Shown here piece by piece: positions 51,501-60,100 of a DNA stretch of 64,000 nt (within the stretch, counting starts at the first letter, position 1; every line of letters begins with the position of its first letter). Origin of the DNA: Aptenodytes patagonicus (lineage: Eukaryota > Chordata > Aves > Sphenisciformes > Spheniscidae); NCBI RefSeq assembly GCF_965638725.1, contig NC_134951.1:43478746-43542745 (forward strand), written 5' to 3'. The translations under genes and the position numbers were made by a program. Below the pieces are notes generated by a model. That model was not told the DNA's origin and ran no database searches. It saw nothing but the letters and a program-made list of their open reading frames with translations.

Positions 51501-54026
51501 TACGCAAAGCCCGGGCTCTCCAGAGCGTAACATGAAGCTGCTCCAGGCAATGGTCACAGCAATGCTGCACAGAGGCAGTTGCTTCTTTAAGTCATACCTC
51601 TGTTTTGTAGAAGAGTTTCATTATCAGCGAGGTGGTGGGTGCGGGAGTAAGAGAAAATGAAACGCGACACAGTTTCTAATTAAGCGTTACCCATTCAGCA
51701 CGCTGAGTGAGGTACCACTCATAGAAAAAATAATACATTACAGTTCAGTATTAACGTAAAACAAGGGGAGCAATTAAGGATGCACAGGCAGCCCTTAACC
51801 TGGCATCTCTTAATTTGGGTTCCTACCTCCACAGCCCTAACCTGGCTTTACCATATTCCTTTCCCATGAAGGCACAGGCTCAACAACTTCTCTGTGTACA
51901 CTTGGCAGACAGCTGTCTCGGCGCCTGCAGGACCAGTTACCCCAAGCCCGCAGAGCGCCGCGGGTAAGAACCTCTATACAACGTTCAGGTAATGAACTAC
52001 AGAACTGAAGGTGTTCTGCACTTGCACAACCCAAGCTAGCTTCTTGAAATCAATATAAAGATCTTTAGATCAGGTTGATGTATCACCCTAAAGGATGCAA
52101 AATACCAAACTTATCAAACGTAGATTCCCAAACATAGGAATCTATTTTCTTGGCCAATATGTTTACTGTAAAATACATTTACTGTATTTCTTATGGTAAG
52201 TCAGCAAGAGAAACGCTAAGCAGAAAATGTGATGCAGTTATTAAAAAGCACACTGTTTTCATTTCTCTTACATGATTAGAAAATCAGCATAGGAACTGGT
52301 TTTAATTTCCTTTTACGAGAAGAGTCCACTATTCATTGCTGGTTTAGAGACAACTGTATTTTTTTCTACGTAACAGAAAATTTAAGATATCAGTGTCATT
52401 GCTCCGTACACTTTTTTTTTTTCAATATTGCAGAATTCTCTGTATTTAAAATGTCATTCACATTAATAAATATATATATATAAAAAAGACATATAGCTCC
52501 TCAGGTTCTACCTGTCTGGAAAACCTTCATTAAAATCATTATTTTACAGGAAACCAAATTGTATCAGTCATTCTTTACAGTAAATTCATCTATATAAATA
52601 ATTTTAGCAGTGCTTTAATTTCCACTCTACCACAACTTCACAAAAACAACGGCACTGTAGAAATTGTAAATTATTTTTGCAATATTTGCAAATTTTGTAA
52701 ATTATTTTGCAATAAGAAAATGCTACTGTTGAATCCCCCTTATTTCCCAGAACAGAGACTTGGAAAAATTTTCAGAGTTAAATGAAAGATCTCATTCAAT
52801 AATGGAGATTCTGTGGAAATCAGTGGCAAAACTTCAGTTGGCTTTAAGATTTCAGGCTCAGGCCCCAGCTGTTTCAGCTTTATAACACTTATGTCACTAA
52901 AAGCATATGCTACTGTATTTTTCAATAAGTAGTATAAATCTGAGAGCATATTAGGTATTCTTTGCTCTCTATTATATCACAACATTTCTTTGTAAAATGG
53001 TCAAGTAACAAAACTCCCTATAAAATAAAAGCATTGACTGTTAAACCAAAAAACCCAACAAAATAAATTAAAAGATGAAGGTTTACAGCCATAGTGAAGC
53101 CATTTAATAAGATGGATTAACCCAATTTTATTTTTGAGCCCTTCAAACAATGAACAATCTTGTAAGATATAATTGCCACTGGATGACACAACTACAAAAA
53201 AGGATAACATACTCTGGACTGTCTGACAGGTTTGGAAGATTATCTTTTCTAATGTAAACCTCTGGTCAAATCTCAGCAACAGTAAATCTAATAAACTTTA
53301 CTAAGACCTTTAACTCTTTCTTGAGCCTTTGCTTGACTTACAAAAATATGTATTTTTGTAAAGTTCTCAGGGATTTCTTCAAAATATTTTTTTTAATTTT
53401 GCAATCCCTGGGTAACTTCCAGGGATTTATGTTATTATTAATTAACACCACACACGCTAACCAAGATCCCCAGCTCAAATTGTTAGAAAATAGCATGCAA
53501 TTTCACGTGGATATAAGTAGCACAGACATTCCAGCAAGCAGGGTAAATAACCTGCTCTTGAAACAGTGCTGGAACAACATGCAGATTTGAACATCTCTAT
53601 TAATTGCAACTTCTCTGAATTCTCTCTGTAATTCACATATAGGGCTAAGAATATTTTTACCAAGCTGAAGTGGTCAACTTCAAAACTACTGCAAAAACAA
53701 CTACCTGCAAAACCTGCCTCATTAAGAGTTAATGATCATTAAACGTGTCCATTTACAGTTAAAACTGAATGTAGTATCAGACACTACTCAAAAAACATTA
53801 TCTATAAAACTGCACATACAATATACACAAAGACAGCGACAGGGCAGATTTTTATGTCTGTGTAGTAATGCATTTATAACACTACAGGAGGAGAAACCTG
53901 TGTGTTTTATTACCTTGCCCTCTGCACCTCCAGCTGGCTTGTCCACCTCCTCCTCCTGTGCCTTCTGCTTTCCACAAGAAGAACTAAGCAAAAGATTAAT
54001 AAAAGGACTTTTGCAAAACAAGGCAT
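12228..54026 (-). CDS. GABRR2: GABA-A receptor subunit rho-2, complete nine-exon gene
   Basis: Coding sequence joins 54026-53914, 44849-44743, 28843-28776, 25086-24863, 20827-20745, 19140-19000, 18755-18603, 16476-16280 and 12536-12228. Every junction is GT-AG with compatible phase, giving 464 residues (human rho-2 is 465). The product is a pentameric ligand-gated chloride channel subunit of the Cys-loop family (GABA-C type), at the plasma membrane, mainly of retinal neurons. Order: signal peptide (about 1-20), extracellular domain with loop-D Tyr103, Cys-loop C178-C192, Tyr199 and loop-C Tyr242/Tyr248, TM1 about 261-283, TM2 about 293-316, TM3 about 324-347, variable cytoplasmic loop, TM4 about 443-463. 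Rho-2 rather than rho-1 is indicated by the C-terminal loop sequence, the exon-4 end ([10 protein letters not shown]) and Ser at TM2 position 2' (ARVSLG; rho-1 has Pro). No frameshift or stop was seen. Residue numbers are mine. Confidence 0.97.
13420..13446. repeat. AT microsatellite
   Basis: About eleven TA units flanked by ATATAC-type repeats (13383-13463), in GABRR2 intron 8. Confidence 0.95.
15668..15783 (-). mobile_element. Worn CR1 3' fragment
   Basis: On the plus strand, TTCAGGCTGGAAGGGACCTC, CTAGTCCTATCTCCTGCTC and GTCAGGTCTTGAAAAACTCC are the reverse complement of a CR1 3' region. The terminal repeats are lost. Confidence 0.75.
16280..16476 (-). CDS. GABRR2: GABRR2 coding exon 8 (TM2 and TM3)
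   Basis: This 197-bp exon encodes [14 protein letters not shown] (pore-lining TM2 with 6' Thr and 9' Leu), [18 protein letters not shown] and TM3 ([17 protein letters not shown]). It ends [10 protein letters not shown] in the cytoplasmic loop. Acceptor is CTTTCCAG and donor is AAAAG|GTGAGA. It ends in phase 0 at residue 362. Confidence 0.98.
16477..18602 (-). other. GABRR2: GABRR2 intron 7
   Basis: This 2.1-kb intron holds a TA/TG microsatellite at 17051-17196 and a GC-richer patch around 17690-18260 with no recognisable exon. Intron 6 (18756-18999, 244 bp) contains nothing notable. Confidence 0.9.
17051..17196. repeat. Compound TA/TG microsatellite
   Basis: TA units followed by TG, TATG and TATA-rich sequence, about 145 bp, in GABRR2 intron 7. 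Confidence 0.9.
18603..18755 (-). CDS. GABRR2: GABRR2 coding exon 7 (TM1 to start of TM2)
   Basis: This 153-bp exon encodes [19 protein letters not shown], then the TM1 remainder and [19 protein letters not shown]. Ser295 is the pore 2' residue, which is Pro in rho-1 and affects picrotoxin block in this family. Acceptor is CTCAAAG and donor is G|GTGAGA. The next intron starts inside the TM2 glycine codon. Confidence 0.97.
19000..19140 (-). CDS. GABRR2: GABRR2 coding exon 6 (loops B to C)
   Basis: This 141-bp exon runs from [11 protein letters not shown] through [15 protein letters not shown] to FYSSTG. It carries Tyr242, and Tyr248 follows at the start of exon 7; these correspond to rho-1 Tyr241 and Tyr247 in loop C of the agonist site. 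Asn214 (NES) is a glycosylation sequon. Acceptor is CCCTAAG and donor is G|GTATGG. Confidence 0.97.
19323..19344. repeat. ACA trinucleotide repeat
   Basis: Seven AAC/ACA units in GABRR2 intron 5. Confidence 0.95.
19690..20130 (+). mobile_element. Older CR1 3' fragment
   Basis: The stretch resembles the CR1 ORF2 C-terminal region and 3' UTR: GGGTTTGTTCAGC, GGATGAGGGCTGTC, GAGATTTTCAAAACCCAACTGG and the tail TATGATTCTGTGATTCTG. It is more diverged than the other copies. Confidence 0.8.
20745..20827 (-). CDS. GABRR2: GABRR2 coding exon 5 (Cys-loop)
   Basis: This 83-bp exon encodes the signature Cys-loop, with Cys178 and Cys192 separated by 13 residues ([13 protein letters not shown]), and the start of loop B (SLELES). 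The last base is the T of Tyr199, completed by exon 6. Acceptor is TTCTAG and donor is T|GTACGT. Confidence 0.97.
22044..22071. repeat. Perfect inverted repeat, 13-bp arms, 2-base centre
   Basis: AGATATCTCAAG at 22044-22055 and CTTGAGATATCT at 22060-22071, with the inner A and T also pairing. Intron 4. Confidence 0.95.
23458..24310 (+). mobile_element. Possible solo LTR of an endogenous retrovirus
   Basis: A roughly 0.8-kb block with LTR-like organisation. It begins TGTAATGG, has a late ATAAAGCCTC-type polyadenylation-like signal near 24250, and has TGTATTACA at 24271-24279, whose end is the inverse of the start. Upstream sequences around 23560-23660 look promoter-like. I saw no matching target-site duplication and no internal viral genes, and the limits are uncertain. 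It could be ordinary intron sequence. Confidence 0.25.
24159..24217. repeat. 29-bp tandem duplication
   Basis: ACTTGCTAGTGGTGATTTT occurs at 24159 and 24188, inside the LTR-like block. Confidence 0.9.
24469..24493. repeat. AAAC tetranucleotide repeat
   Basis: Five to six AAAC units in GABRR2 intron 4. Confidence 0.95.
24863..25086 (-). CDS. GABRR2: GABRR2 coding exon 4
   Basis: This 224-bp exon encodes residues 97-170 and two bases of Arg171. It begins [12 protein letters not shown], which carries loop-D Tyr103 of the GABA site, then [17 protein letters not shown] and [10 protein letters not shown]. The end [10 protein letters not shown] matches rho-2 (rho-1 has QPDGKVLYSL). Acceptor is CGTGAAG and donor is AG|GTAACA. 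Confidence 0.97.
26578..26609. repeat. Perfect inverted repeat, 12-bp arms, 8-base loop
   Basis: AAGGGCCACACC at 26578-26589 and GGTGTGGCCCTT at 26598-26609. Pairing continues outward for about four bases beyond one bulged base. Intron 3. Confidence 0.95.
27191..27258. repeat. 17-bp tandem repeat, four units
   Basis: Units at 27191, 27208, 27225 and 27242 begin CCTGCCTGCAG. The two central copies are identical and the outer ones differ in their last bases. Intron 3. Confidence 0.95.
28337..28402 (+). mobile_element. CR1 3' end fragment
   Basis: GTTGGACTAGATGACC, then CCCTTCCAACCC and the tail TATTCTATGATTCTATA. Only the last 66 or so bases of CR1 remain. Confidence 0.9.
28776..28843 (-). 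CDS. GABRR2: GABRR2 coding exon 3
   Basis: This 68-bp exon lies between acceptor TACTACAG and donor ATG|GTACGT. It encodes [18 protein letters not shown] followed by SEVDM (the first Gly is split with exon 2). This block is nearly invariant in rho subunits and has the usual exon size. It ends in phase 0 at residue 96. Confidence 0.96.
39089..39961 (-). pseudogene. CR1 ORF2 fragment: RT palm/thumb and C-terminal part
   Basis: This open stretch of 290 residues starts [12 protein letters not shown] and includes FADETKLSG (altered catalytic box), [30 protein letters not shown] and [11 protein letters not shown]. It ends at the 3' end of the element (LGGVLSNLI). It is in frame with the preceding fragment, from which a TAG stop separates it. 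Confidence 0.93.
39971..40771 (-). pseudogene. CR1 ORF2 fragment: RT fingers
   Basis: This 266-residue open stretch includes [61 protein letters not shown] and WVRNWLDG. It ends at a TAG where the CR1 family has Gln in the SGVPQGS motif. Confidence 0.93.
40883..41344 (-). pseudogene. CR1 ORF2 fragment: end of endonuclease and linker
   Basis: This 153-residue stretch has [17 protein letters not shown] and the SDHEMVEF motif of the AP-type endonuclease, then the linker to RT. A TGA at its end, where an Arg codon is expected, is followed in the same frame by [16 protein letters not shown]. Confidence 0.9.
41509..42024 (-). pseudogene. CR1 ORF2 fragment: N-terminal endonuclease
   Basis: This 171-residue stretch has [32 protein letters not shown] (with the catalytic Glu), [13 protein letters not shown] and [12 protein letters not shown]. 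It then stops because of a frameshift; the continuation ([10 protein letters not shown]) lies in another frame. Confidence 0.9.
42837..42972 (+). mobile_element. CR1 3' fragment
   Basis: The reading [17 protein letters not shown] (CR1 ORF2 C-terminus) is followed by the typical CR1 3' UTR (GGTGGACTAGATGATC, CCCTTCCAACCC) and an ATTCTGTG tail. It lies about 570 bases from the long CR1, in opposite orientation. Confidence 0.9.
44743..44849 (-). CDS. GABRR2: GABRR2 coding exon 2
   Basis: The acceptor is TTTTGCAG and the donor is GGAG|GTGAGA. It completes codon 38 (AG|T, Ser) and encodes HIYKKN at its start and [10 protein letters not shown] at its end, the conserved lead-in to the ligand-binding domain. 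Length is 107 bp. It lies 9.1 kb from exon 1 and beside a CpG-rich block. Confidence 0.95.
44870..45190. promoter_or_regulatory. CpG-rich block beside GABRR2 exon 2
   Basis: I count about twenty CpG dinucleotides in roughly 310 bases of GC-rich sequence, unlike the surrounding AT-rich intron. It includes CCAAGATGGTGG, similar to the YY1 core CAAGATGG. It lies immediately upstream (in gene sense) of exon 2. It may be a CpG island or alternative promoter, but that is inference. Confidence 0.4.
46368..46375 (+). promoter_or_regulatory. Plus-strand TATA-box-like site in intron 1
   Basis: TATAAAAG in a GC-richer setting (CTGGCTG before, AGCCAGCTGG after), close to the core promoter consensus. No reading frame of note follows. 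Confidence 0.2.
49983..50080 (-). mobile_element. tRNA-derived MIR-like SINE
   Basis: On the minus strand there is an A-box-like GTGGCTTAATGG followed by GTTAA, then a B box (GGTTCAAGTCC) and a TGCACAACCTCTAGTTGTGC segment. The last occupies the place of the MIR sequence after its tRNA part. The T-arm is imperfect, so it is not a functional tRNA gene. Confidence 0.5.
53914..54026 (-). CDS. GABRR2: GABRR2 coding exon 1 (signal peptide)
   Basis: Encodes residues 1-37 plus two bases of codon 38. It starts [10 protein letters not shown] with a hydrophobic core, then a very basic stretch (RRHRRRRW), as in other rho-2 N-termini. The donor is GTAATA directly after GCAAG. I chose the ATG at 54026 because it has A at -3 and is followed at once by a signal peptide. 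A second in-frame ATG at 54101 would add 25 residues and bury the signal peptide; it has a weaker context. Confidence 0.93.
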
Positions 54027-54400
54027 CTTGCTGGAAATCGGAGCCGGGCACTCTGCACTCCAGTAACCTCCTGTAGTACAAGTCCCCCCAGGTTTAAACA
54101 TTGAATCAACTCTAATTCCGGCGTTGCGTGTTCATCGGCAATCAGTGGTAGAAACGCTGCTTTCCCGACGTGATGTTTTTGACAGGCTTTCAGGGGCTTC
54201 TCAAAGCTTTTCCCTCATCACCGCTTAATGATTGGCCATTACTCATGAAGTTTGCCTCACCAAACATTTCCACTGGGTCCTAAAGGATATGCACTAAAGC
54301 CATTATATAAAAAAACTGCAATTCTGCACGCCGGCTTTTTGCTCAGTCCCCTAATCTCAGGACAGTGCTATCCTCCTGCCAGACTGTAAAAAACCAGGCT
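54027..54400 (-). promoter_or_regulatory. GABRR2: Candidate GABRR2 promoter and 5' UTR
   Basis: Upstream of the GABRR2 ATG on the minus strand there is TATATAA at 54309-54303 and a CCAAT box (GGCCAATCA) near 54235-54231. A CTAATC-type sequence, the core bound by CRX/OTX homeodomain factors, lies on the plus strand near 54351. If the TATA box is used, transcription would start near 54275, with a 5' UTR of about 250 bases. Placement is by motif and position only. Confidence 0.4.
54303..54309 (-). promoter_or_regulatory. TATA-like box, GABRR2
   Basis: TATATAA on the minus strand, about 280 bases before the GABRR2 ATG. It sits in an AT run, so chance occurrence is quite possible. Confidence 0.3.
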
Positions 54401-54579
54401 GTCCCTTTTCATGAGGCTTTCCAGATTTTCTGTTCCTTCGCATGGCATCGTTTCAACTGGAAACCGCCTGTGCCACGTTTCAGACATGTATATCATTGTA
54501 AAATGCACATATTTTGATGATTTTATAGCAGTTGAGATTTCATTTTCCAATTTAGTCTGTTGAAGATAAAAGATGAGCT

Positions 54580-56922
54580 ATTTCCTCTGAAAATGATTTT
54601 ATTTACTGTTAACTTTTAAAGAAAAATTAAAACACAGTAACCCCTGAAGTATCTATACATGCAATAGACTCTTTACATAAATCAAGTCACCATTAGTATT
54701 TATTTTTTCAAATAGGTATTTGCACAATCAGGCATTTTAACTTTTATTTAAAAAAAAGCTTGAAATAAAAAGCTACAGAGCAGCTATTTCTTTAATCACA
54801 AGGAAGAGGCTGTTTCCAGAAACCATTTGAAGCTTATTTTCTCATAGCCCACTCAAAGGGCAATGTAGACTGCCTCTTTGCAGAAGACTTAGCTGCTTTA
54901 CTCATAACCAGCGTGTGGTACAGGTACGAGAGCAAAAGTTTGCTCGGCCCAGCAGTGAGTCTCTAGGAAAAGCAAAGCACATTCAGAGCAAAGCTTCCAG
55001 AGGAGCAAGCGGGTCAAAACCCAGCGAAACTGCCTTTTGGGCCAGACCTCTCTTCCAGAACTCTTCTGTGAGCCCAGGTTTGCGATACTTGAATAGAACA
55101 GGTAATCAAGCAACATACCAGCTAGGAAACACAGGATCTGTAGAGGGGTTTTTTGGTTTTTGTGGTTTTGAGTTTTTTTTCCTAATTTCTAATGAAATAA
55201 ATATACAAATTAGGTAGAAAAACACATCAATTAATATATCAACATCAAATTGTTCTGCAGCAGAATGTGTAAGTAACTGCTGAACTGGCTGAAAAAACTA
55301 CGTTTGTCTGAACTTCTTAAGAAAACTATTTTTTGATCTTTGTTCCATTGTCCCTGCAAACAAGATTATCAACAATGCATAAGAAGTGCTAAAAAAGAAC
55401 TCAGATTTTGGGTTTGTTTGGGGGGGGTGGGGGTGTTGTTTTGTTTTTTTGAATTTCCACATCCCCCTTAGACACACATCGGGCTTTCCTTATTTTAGAA
55501 GTTTTTATAGCTTCTTTAATGTTTCAGAACACTAATACATACTATATTTAACAAAATTTAGGAAAGCTGTAGGTAGCTTGATAAATACTTGCTGAGAAAC
55601 AGGATAAGAATCTCAGTTAAGTCAGTGCTATCATGTTCAACAGCAACAAAATGGAAGTTACCTAAATTTCATTGTCTTTGAAATAAACATGCTAGAATAC
55701 ATTTAAATCTGATCAATAATACAGGAGGAAAATTATCCCTCTGATTGCTTTCTTCTACCTTCACTGCAATACTTAAACATTCACAGACAAAACCTCTCAA
55801 AACCCTAGCAACTGTAGGTCTATTGCCTGTATATGTGATTTCACAGCATTCGTGAACATTGCCAGTTGTTTATTTTTTTAATAAACTCATAATGCAGAAA
55901 GCCTCTGGGTCCAATATTGATTTTAGGTTTTAAAAAAGGAAACAAAAAAACCCCAAAAGGCCACGTCATACTTGAACTGTAAGCGAAGACTGGCTTGAAA
56001 CTCTTTATTATTACCAAGGTTTTAATAAATATTTCTCTTAAACTCTCATATATATGAACATGCTTAAGTCTAATAAGGTTTAAATTTTCTTTAGTAAATA
56101 AAACCACATATGAAACATTCAGTTCAACACATGTATATTTCTGGTATAATTAAAAGACAATAGCTCTGGGTAAATAATTATATTACATATTTATAACTAT
56201 TGCAAGAATAGACATGTTTTATATAATCTTCAAATTTAAAAAAAACAAGATATACAATTGAGAGTATTAGAAGAGGACATTCAAATCTTGCAAAAGATTA
56301 TCCAATCTTTCTTCCAAAAAATAAAAATCAAAATAATGCAAGTAGTTTTCTGGCCCCTTCTTTCCTCCCCTACTCCCTTCTCCCTTTCACACGCACAAAG
56401 CAGCATCACAACCAATTTGTATGTGCTCCCCCTCTAGAAATGTGTGGTGGTAAACAGAAGTGGTTACAAAACTGTATCCTCTCTAAATTAAGAGTTCACT
56501 GGACACAAACACATAGCAGTGTTTCATTTTAGAATTCCTTCTCCAATGTCAAATCTTATACTAACTTAGATGGGGTTATTAATTGCATTTATGTTCCACA
56601 AAAAAGTGAATCAACCACTTTTTTTAAATTGTCTTTTTCTAGTTGATAAATTACTCAGATTGACTCCCCTCCCACATGCCTTAACGTTACTATTCCACTG
56701 CAGTGTTTCTCCAAGTATCTAGTGGGCACTCAATTAACACTTTTGGTAGTTAAATGTCCAACTTTGCTTTTCTTACAAGTAATGTATCTGTAGGTACATT
56801 AACATTCATAAGGACTTAAGCGCAAGTACAAAAAGTAACCTTTGTAAACAGTTCTCATGTCATACCCAATACAGAATGTTCAATGAAACATTCAAGTCAC
56901 TGCTGTTACAACAGAAACAACC
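54580..56922 (-). other. UBE2J1: Probable UBE2J1 3' untranslated region
   Basis: This AT-rich, repeat-poor stretch follows the UBE2J1 stop. On the minus strand AATAAA signals occur at 56004-56009, 55869-55874, 54743-54748, 54709-54714 and 54598-54603. Use of the distal cluster would give a UTR of about 2.2-2.3 kb, ending roughly 570 bases before the GABRR2 start codon. The long UTR is an inference from spacing and signals; which signal is used is not visible. Confidence 0.5.
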
Positions 56923-57192
56923 TTATAACTCAAATATATACTCATTAGCCAAACATATTCTACGAAATATGAGAGCTGCCAATGCAAAAGTCAGAAGGAC
57001 AATCAGAACAGTTGATCCAGTGTGGTTCATGTTGACTCTTGGCTGCTGTACCCGATTAAAGTCAGTCGAAGACGGAGCCCGCCTCTGACTCTGCTGCTGG
57101 GCACGGCGCTGCCGAGGACTCATAGACGTGTTAGTGGACACAGGCGGAGTATGCTCTTGACTGGCTGCTGCACTGCTATTCTGAGTTTCAGA
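56923..57192 (-). CDS. UBE2J1: Ubiquitin-conjugating enzyme E2 J1, last coding exon
   Basis: This exon gives 89 residues and a stop. UBE2J1 (UBC6e) is a tail-anchored ER E2 enzyme that hands ubiquitin to ERAD ligases. The exon carries the linker after the catalytic domain (QNSSAAAS, then TSMSPRQRRAQQQSQRR, nearly identical to human). A C-terminal anchor follows (GSTVLIVLLTFALAALIF) and then RRICLANEYIFEL. Human ends in a slightly longer tail with the same final FEL. The acceptor is TCCTTTTCAG, phase 0. The catalytic core exons would lie upstream, at higher coordinates. I searched 57193-64000 for the preceding linker and UBC-fold segments and found none, so they are probably outside the window. 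Confidence 0.95.
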   Translation of the reverse strand, partial: SETQNSSAAASQEHTPPVSTNTSMSPRQRRAQQQSQRRAPSSTDFNRVQQPRVNMNHTGSTVLIVLLTFALAALIFRRICLANEYIFEL

Positions 57193-60100
57193 CTGAAAAG
57201 GAAACCCGGAGAGTTGTGAGGCAAGGCAGTGCATAAGATCAGCAAGGAATAAAATCATTAGGACTAAAATGTACTCTTCAGATAATTGTTACTACTTGAA
57301 AGCCTGATAATACATGTCACTAGTAGTTACAAGATAGTTATATCCATCATTTTTGTCCATACGCTATCTTGAGAAGTCTATTTCAAGCTGAAAATTAGCA
57401 GTTTTAAGGACAAGAAAAGAAAAGTCTGAAGAAAGTCTGTCAAACAATATTTGAATCCTAGATTCGTTCCAAATCAAGACATTTCAAGTATCTTTGTCTA
57501 GGATTTGCTTAACTCTTTGTAGTTCAAGAAATCTTTAATAATCCTCCAGATAGTTAAGTCTCTGAGGATTTGTAATGTCACCTATACTGAAGAGGAAACA
57601 AGTTGGGGAGGGCAAGAACGGAAGGAGAGAAGTCCAGAGAACTCTAACGAAACAATGCTGCACTGCTTCCTGTGGACAGCGGAGTCCAAAAGTCTGCCCT
57701 CATCACCACCACTGGAAAAAAACAAAACGAAAGCCCTGAACACAAAACACCCAAGTGATTCCAGCACAAATTATTGAGCATTGTACCTACGCATGCACAT
57801 ACCTATTGCCCTCTACTGGTCAAACCTCAGTCTACCATTACATGTAGTAAAAAAAAAATAAACGTGGCAACTGATGTTCAGCTCAGGAGAGTATTATTCT
57901 AAAGAAAATCATTAGTCAGTTTGTAAGACTGAAACTATGGGTTCTGATATTCCACTGGCCTAATCCTGCCTGCCATACCAAAAGGCTCAAACTTCCAACG
58001 TTTGAATATTAAAAATCGTGACACAGCACAGTTGTTGGAACTAAAAATTTTGACACGGTTCAATTTTAAAGTGTTTAAAAAAAAAAAGCAGCTCTGACAA
58101 AAAGTTGTTTGGGTTTTTTTTTTGAAGTCTTCTTTTCACTTTTCAGAACAGTTTGCAGGTATTCCCACTTAAAGCAACCCGCAGCTATTTTCCAGAGTTA
58201 GCTGTCCCTCCCCCTCCGCCTTCTAAAAGACTGATTATCATTACAGCAGGTAAAACTAGAATTCTAGACATTTTATATTTGCTTCTGAGCAAAAACCTTT
58301 TAATGGACACAACATCCATAACCCTAAGCACTGTTTTGGCCAGCTACTATATCCACAAAAAATATCCTTTCCACATGGCCAGATAGGGAACGTCCTCAAC
58401 TGTGTATCAGGTTTGATGATCCACGAGACAGTAAGTAGTACTTGGTCCCGTGACTCTTTGGCCACGTATTCTGCATGTGGGAGAAGAATCTCCAAACTTC
58501 CACCTAGTTAGTGATTCAGTTAGCCCAGGGAAGAGACCTTCCTTTCCTACCTCCTCGTCATTAGTATTTCCCACTGTTTATTATCTCCAAGGAAGTACTG
58601 GTGCAATTACTCACCACATTTGACAACTTGCCTGTTTACATAGGTTTCTTGCCTCAGCAAGCAAGCAGCTTGGGTAGCTTCAAAGAAAAATGTTTTTAAA
58701 AGATTTATTTTATCAGCAGAGACAGCCAAGAACACCACGAGCAGCTTGCCATGATTTCCACTACACTGCAGAAGGAAGTCATTCTGCCTCATACTGAGCC
58801 GACTTGAAAGCTCCTCATGCCAAGGAAAATAAAGACTTAGGGAAGCTGAGCCTTTGAAAATGAAGTTTCTAGATTCATCTATGCTCCCATTTTTCAGAAG
58901 AGGAGAGGGAGAGAAGTGAATTCAGGAAGCAAGAACTGCAAATTCAGCAGGCGAAGTGTTATTCTTCTTAAAGTAGCTTTTAAAAAAGGGAAGAAAAAGT
59001 CTAGAAATATTCCTGATCCTTCATACTTACTAACTAAAGTAACTAGCACTAGCTGTCACACACCTGGGTTTCTTCCCAACACCGCAAATTTTTAATATAA
59101 AAATAAAACAGAAAGACCCTATTCTGAACGAGACAAGGTGCCATATACTGACATGAACGGAGCTGTAATTCAAGAGAAACCGCACTGACAATTGCAAGGC
59201 TTTAAAAAAAATTTTTTGGAGAAAATTATATAGATGCATCAGGGCAGCAGAAGACTGACTGCTTCACCCAAAGCTGAGCTAATCCACTGCCTTGGGATTC
59301 CCAACATAATCAATGACCAAGTATAGCAGACATGCAGAAGCAAGTTAGATATGAAAGGAGTGATCGTTACTTGATATAAATTTGGGACCAGATGCTAGTG
59401 TATCTTAAATAATATATACATCTAGATAAAGATATTTTTGTTTGAAGACTTATTTGTTAAGAATCCCAAAAATGGCAGATGGGCTGTATTATAAATTAAA
59501 AAAAAAAATCACAATAATCTTGCCTTCACTTACAGCAAGTTTTTAAATTCTCCTTAAGCAAAAATGTCAAGATTTTTAGACTAACACAACACCTCACATG
59601 ACAATTTCCATCCAATTTTAAGTCATTTTCTGCCAAACCATACTGGAAGTGTTGGGGGTGAGGGCTTAATAGACTAAAAGTAAAAAATATTTAATAAAAG
59701 CTACATTGTAGCCACCTTTAGCATCTGATCTTTACAGTCATTGAATATGCACTTTATGTGTCATATTATTTCTGAAGCTTCTGAAACTGTTAGGACTGGT
59801 AGAAAACTTTGCTCCAAGGACATCTGAGTTTGATAAATAAGGCTAGTTTAGTAAAATGTACACATACTAAAATTAACAAAACTTCTATCGTATAACAAAA
59901 TGCAAGTAAGGAAATTTACACTATGTCCAGTCTACTGAAGAATAGTAGCATTCACTGCATCACTTATGTCTCCAGGCCGTTATTTTAAAAAATTTTATCG
60001 GAATGCTGGAAGTATTAAATAATCATCTTGGAAGGGATGTTTTAAAAAAAAAAAAAATAGCAAACTCTGAGCACTCAGAACCTTGTAAATCCTCTGGGTT

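Larger units (their letters stand above)
44850..53913 (-). other. GABRR2: GABRR2 intron 1
   Basis: This 9.06-kb intron has GT-AG ends. It contains a GC/CpG-rich block at 44870-45190, a plus-strand TATA-box-like site at 46368, a G-run cluster at 46702-46717, a MIR-like SINE at about 49983-50080 and short AT runs (for example 52470-52485). I found no hidden exon. The 45200-53900 interval is otherwise unremarkable AT-rich intron. Confidence 0.9.

Noticed and set aside
58607..58792. A minus-strand frame ending at a GTGAGT donor, considered as a UBE2J1 exon
   Set aside because: The residues do not match the E2 fold or the UBE2J1 linker.
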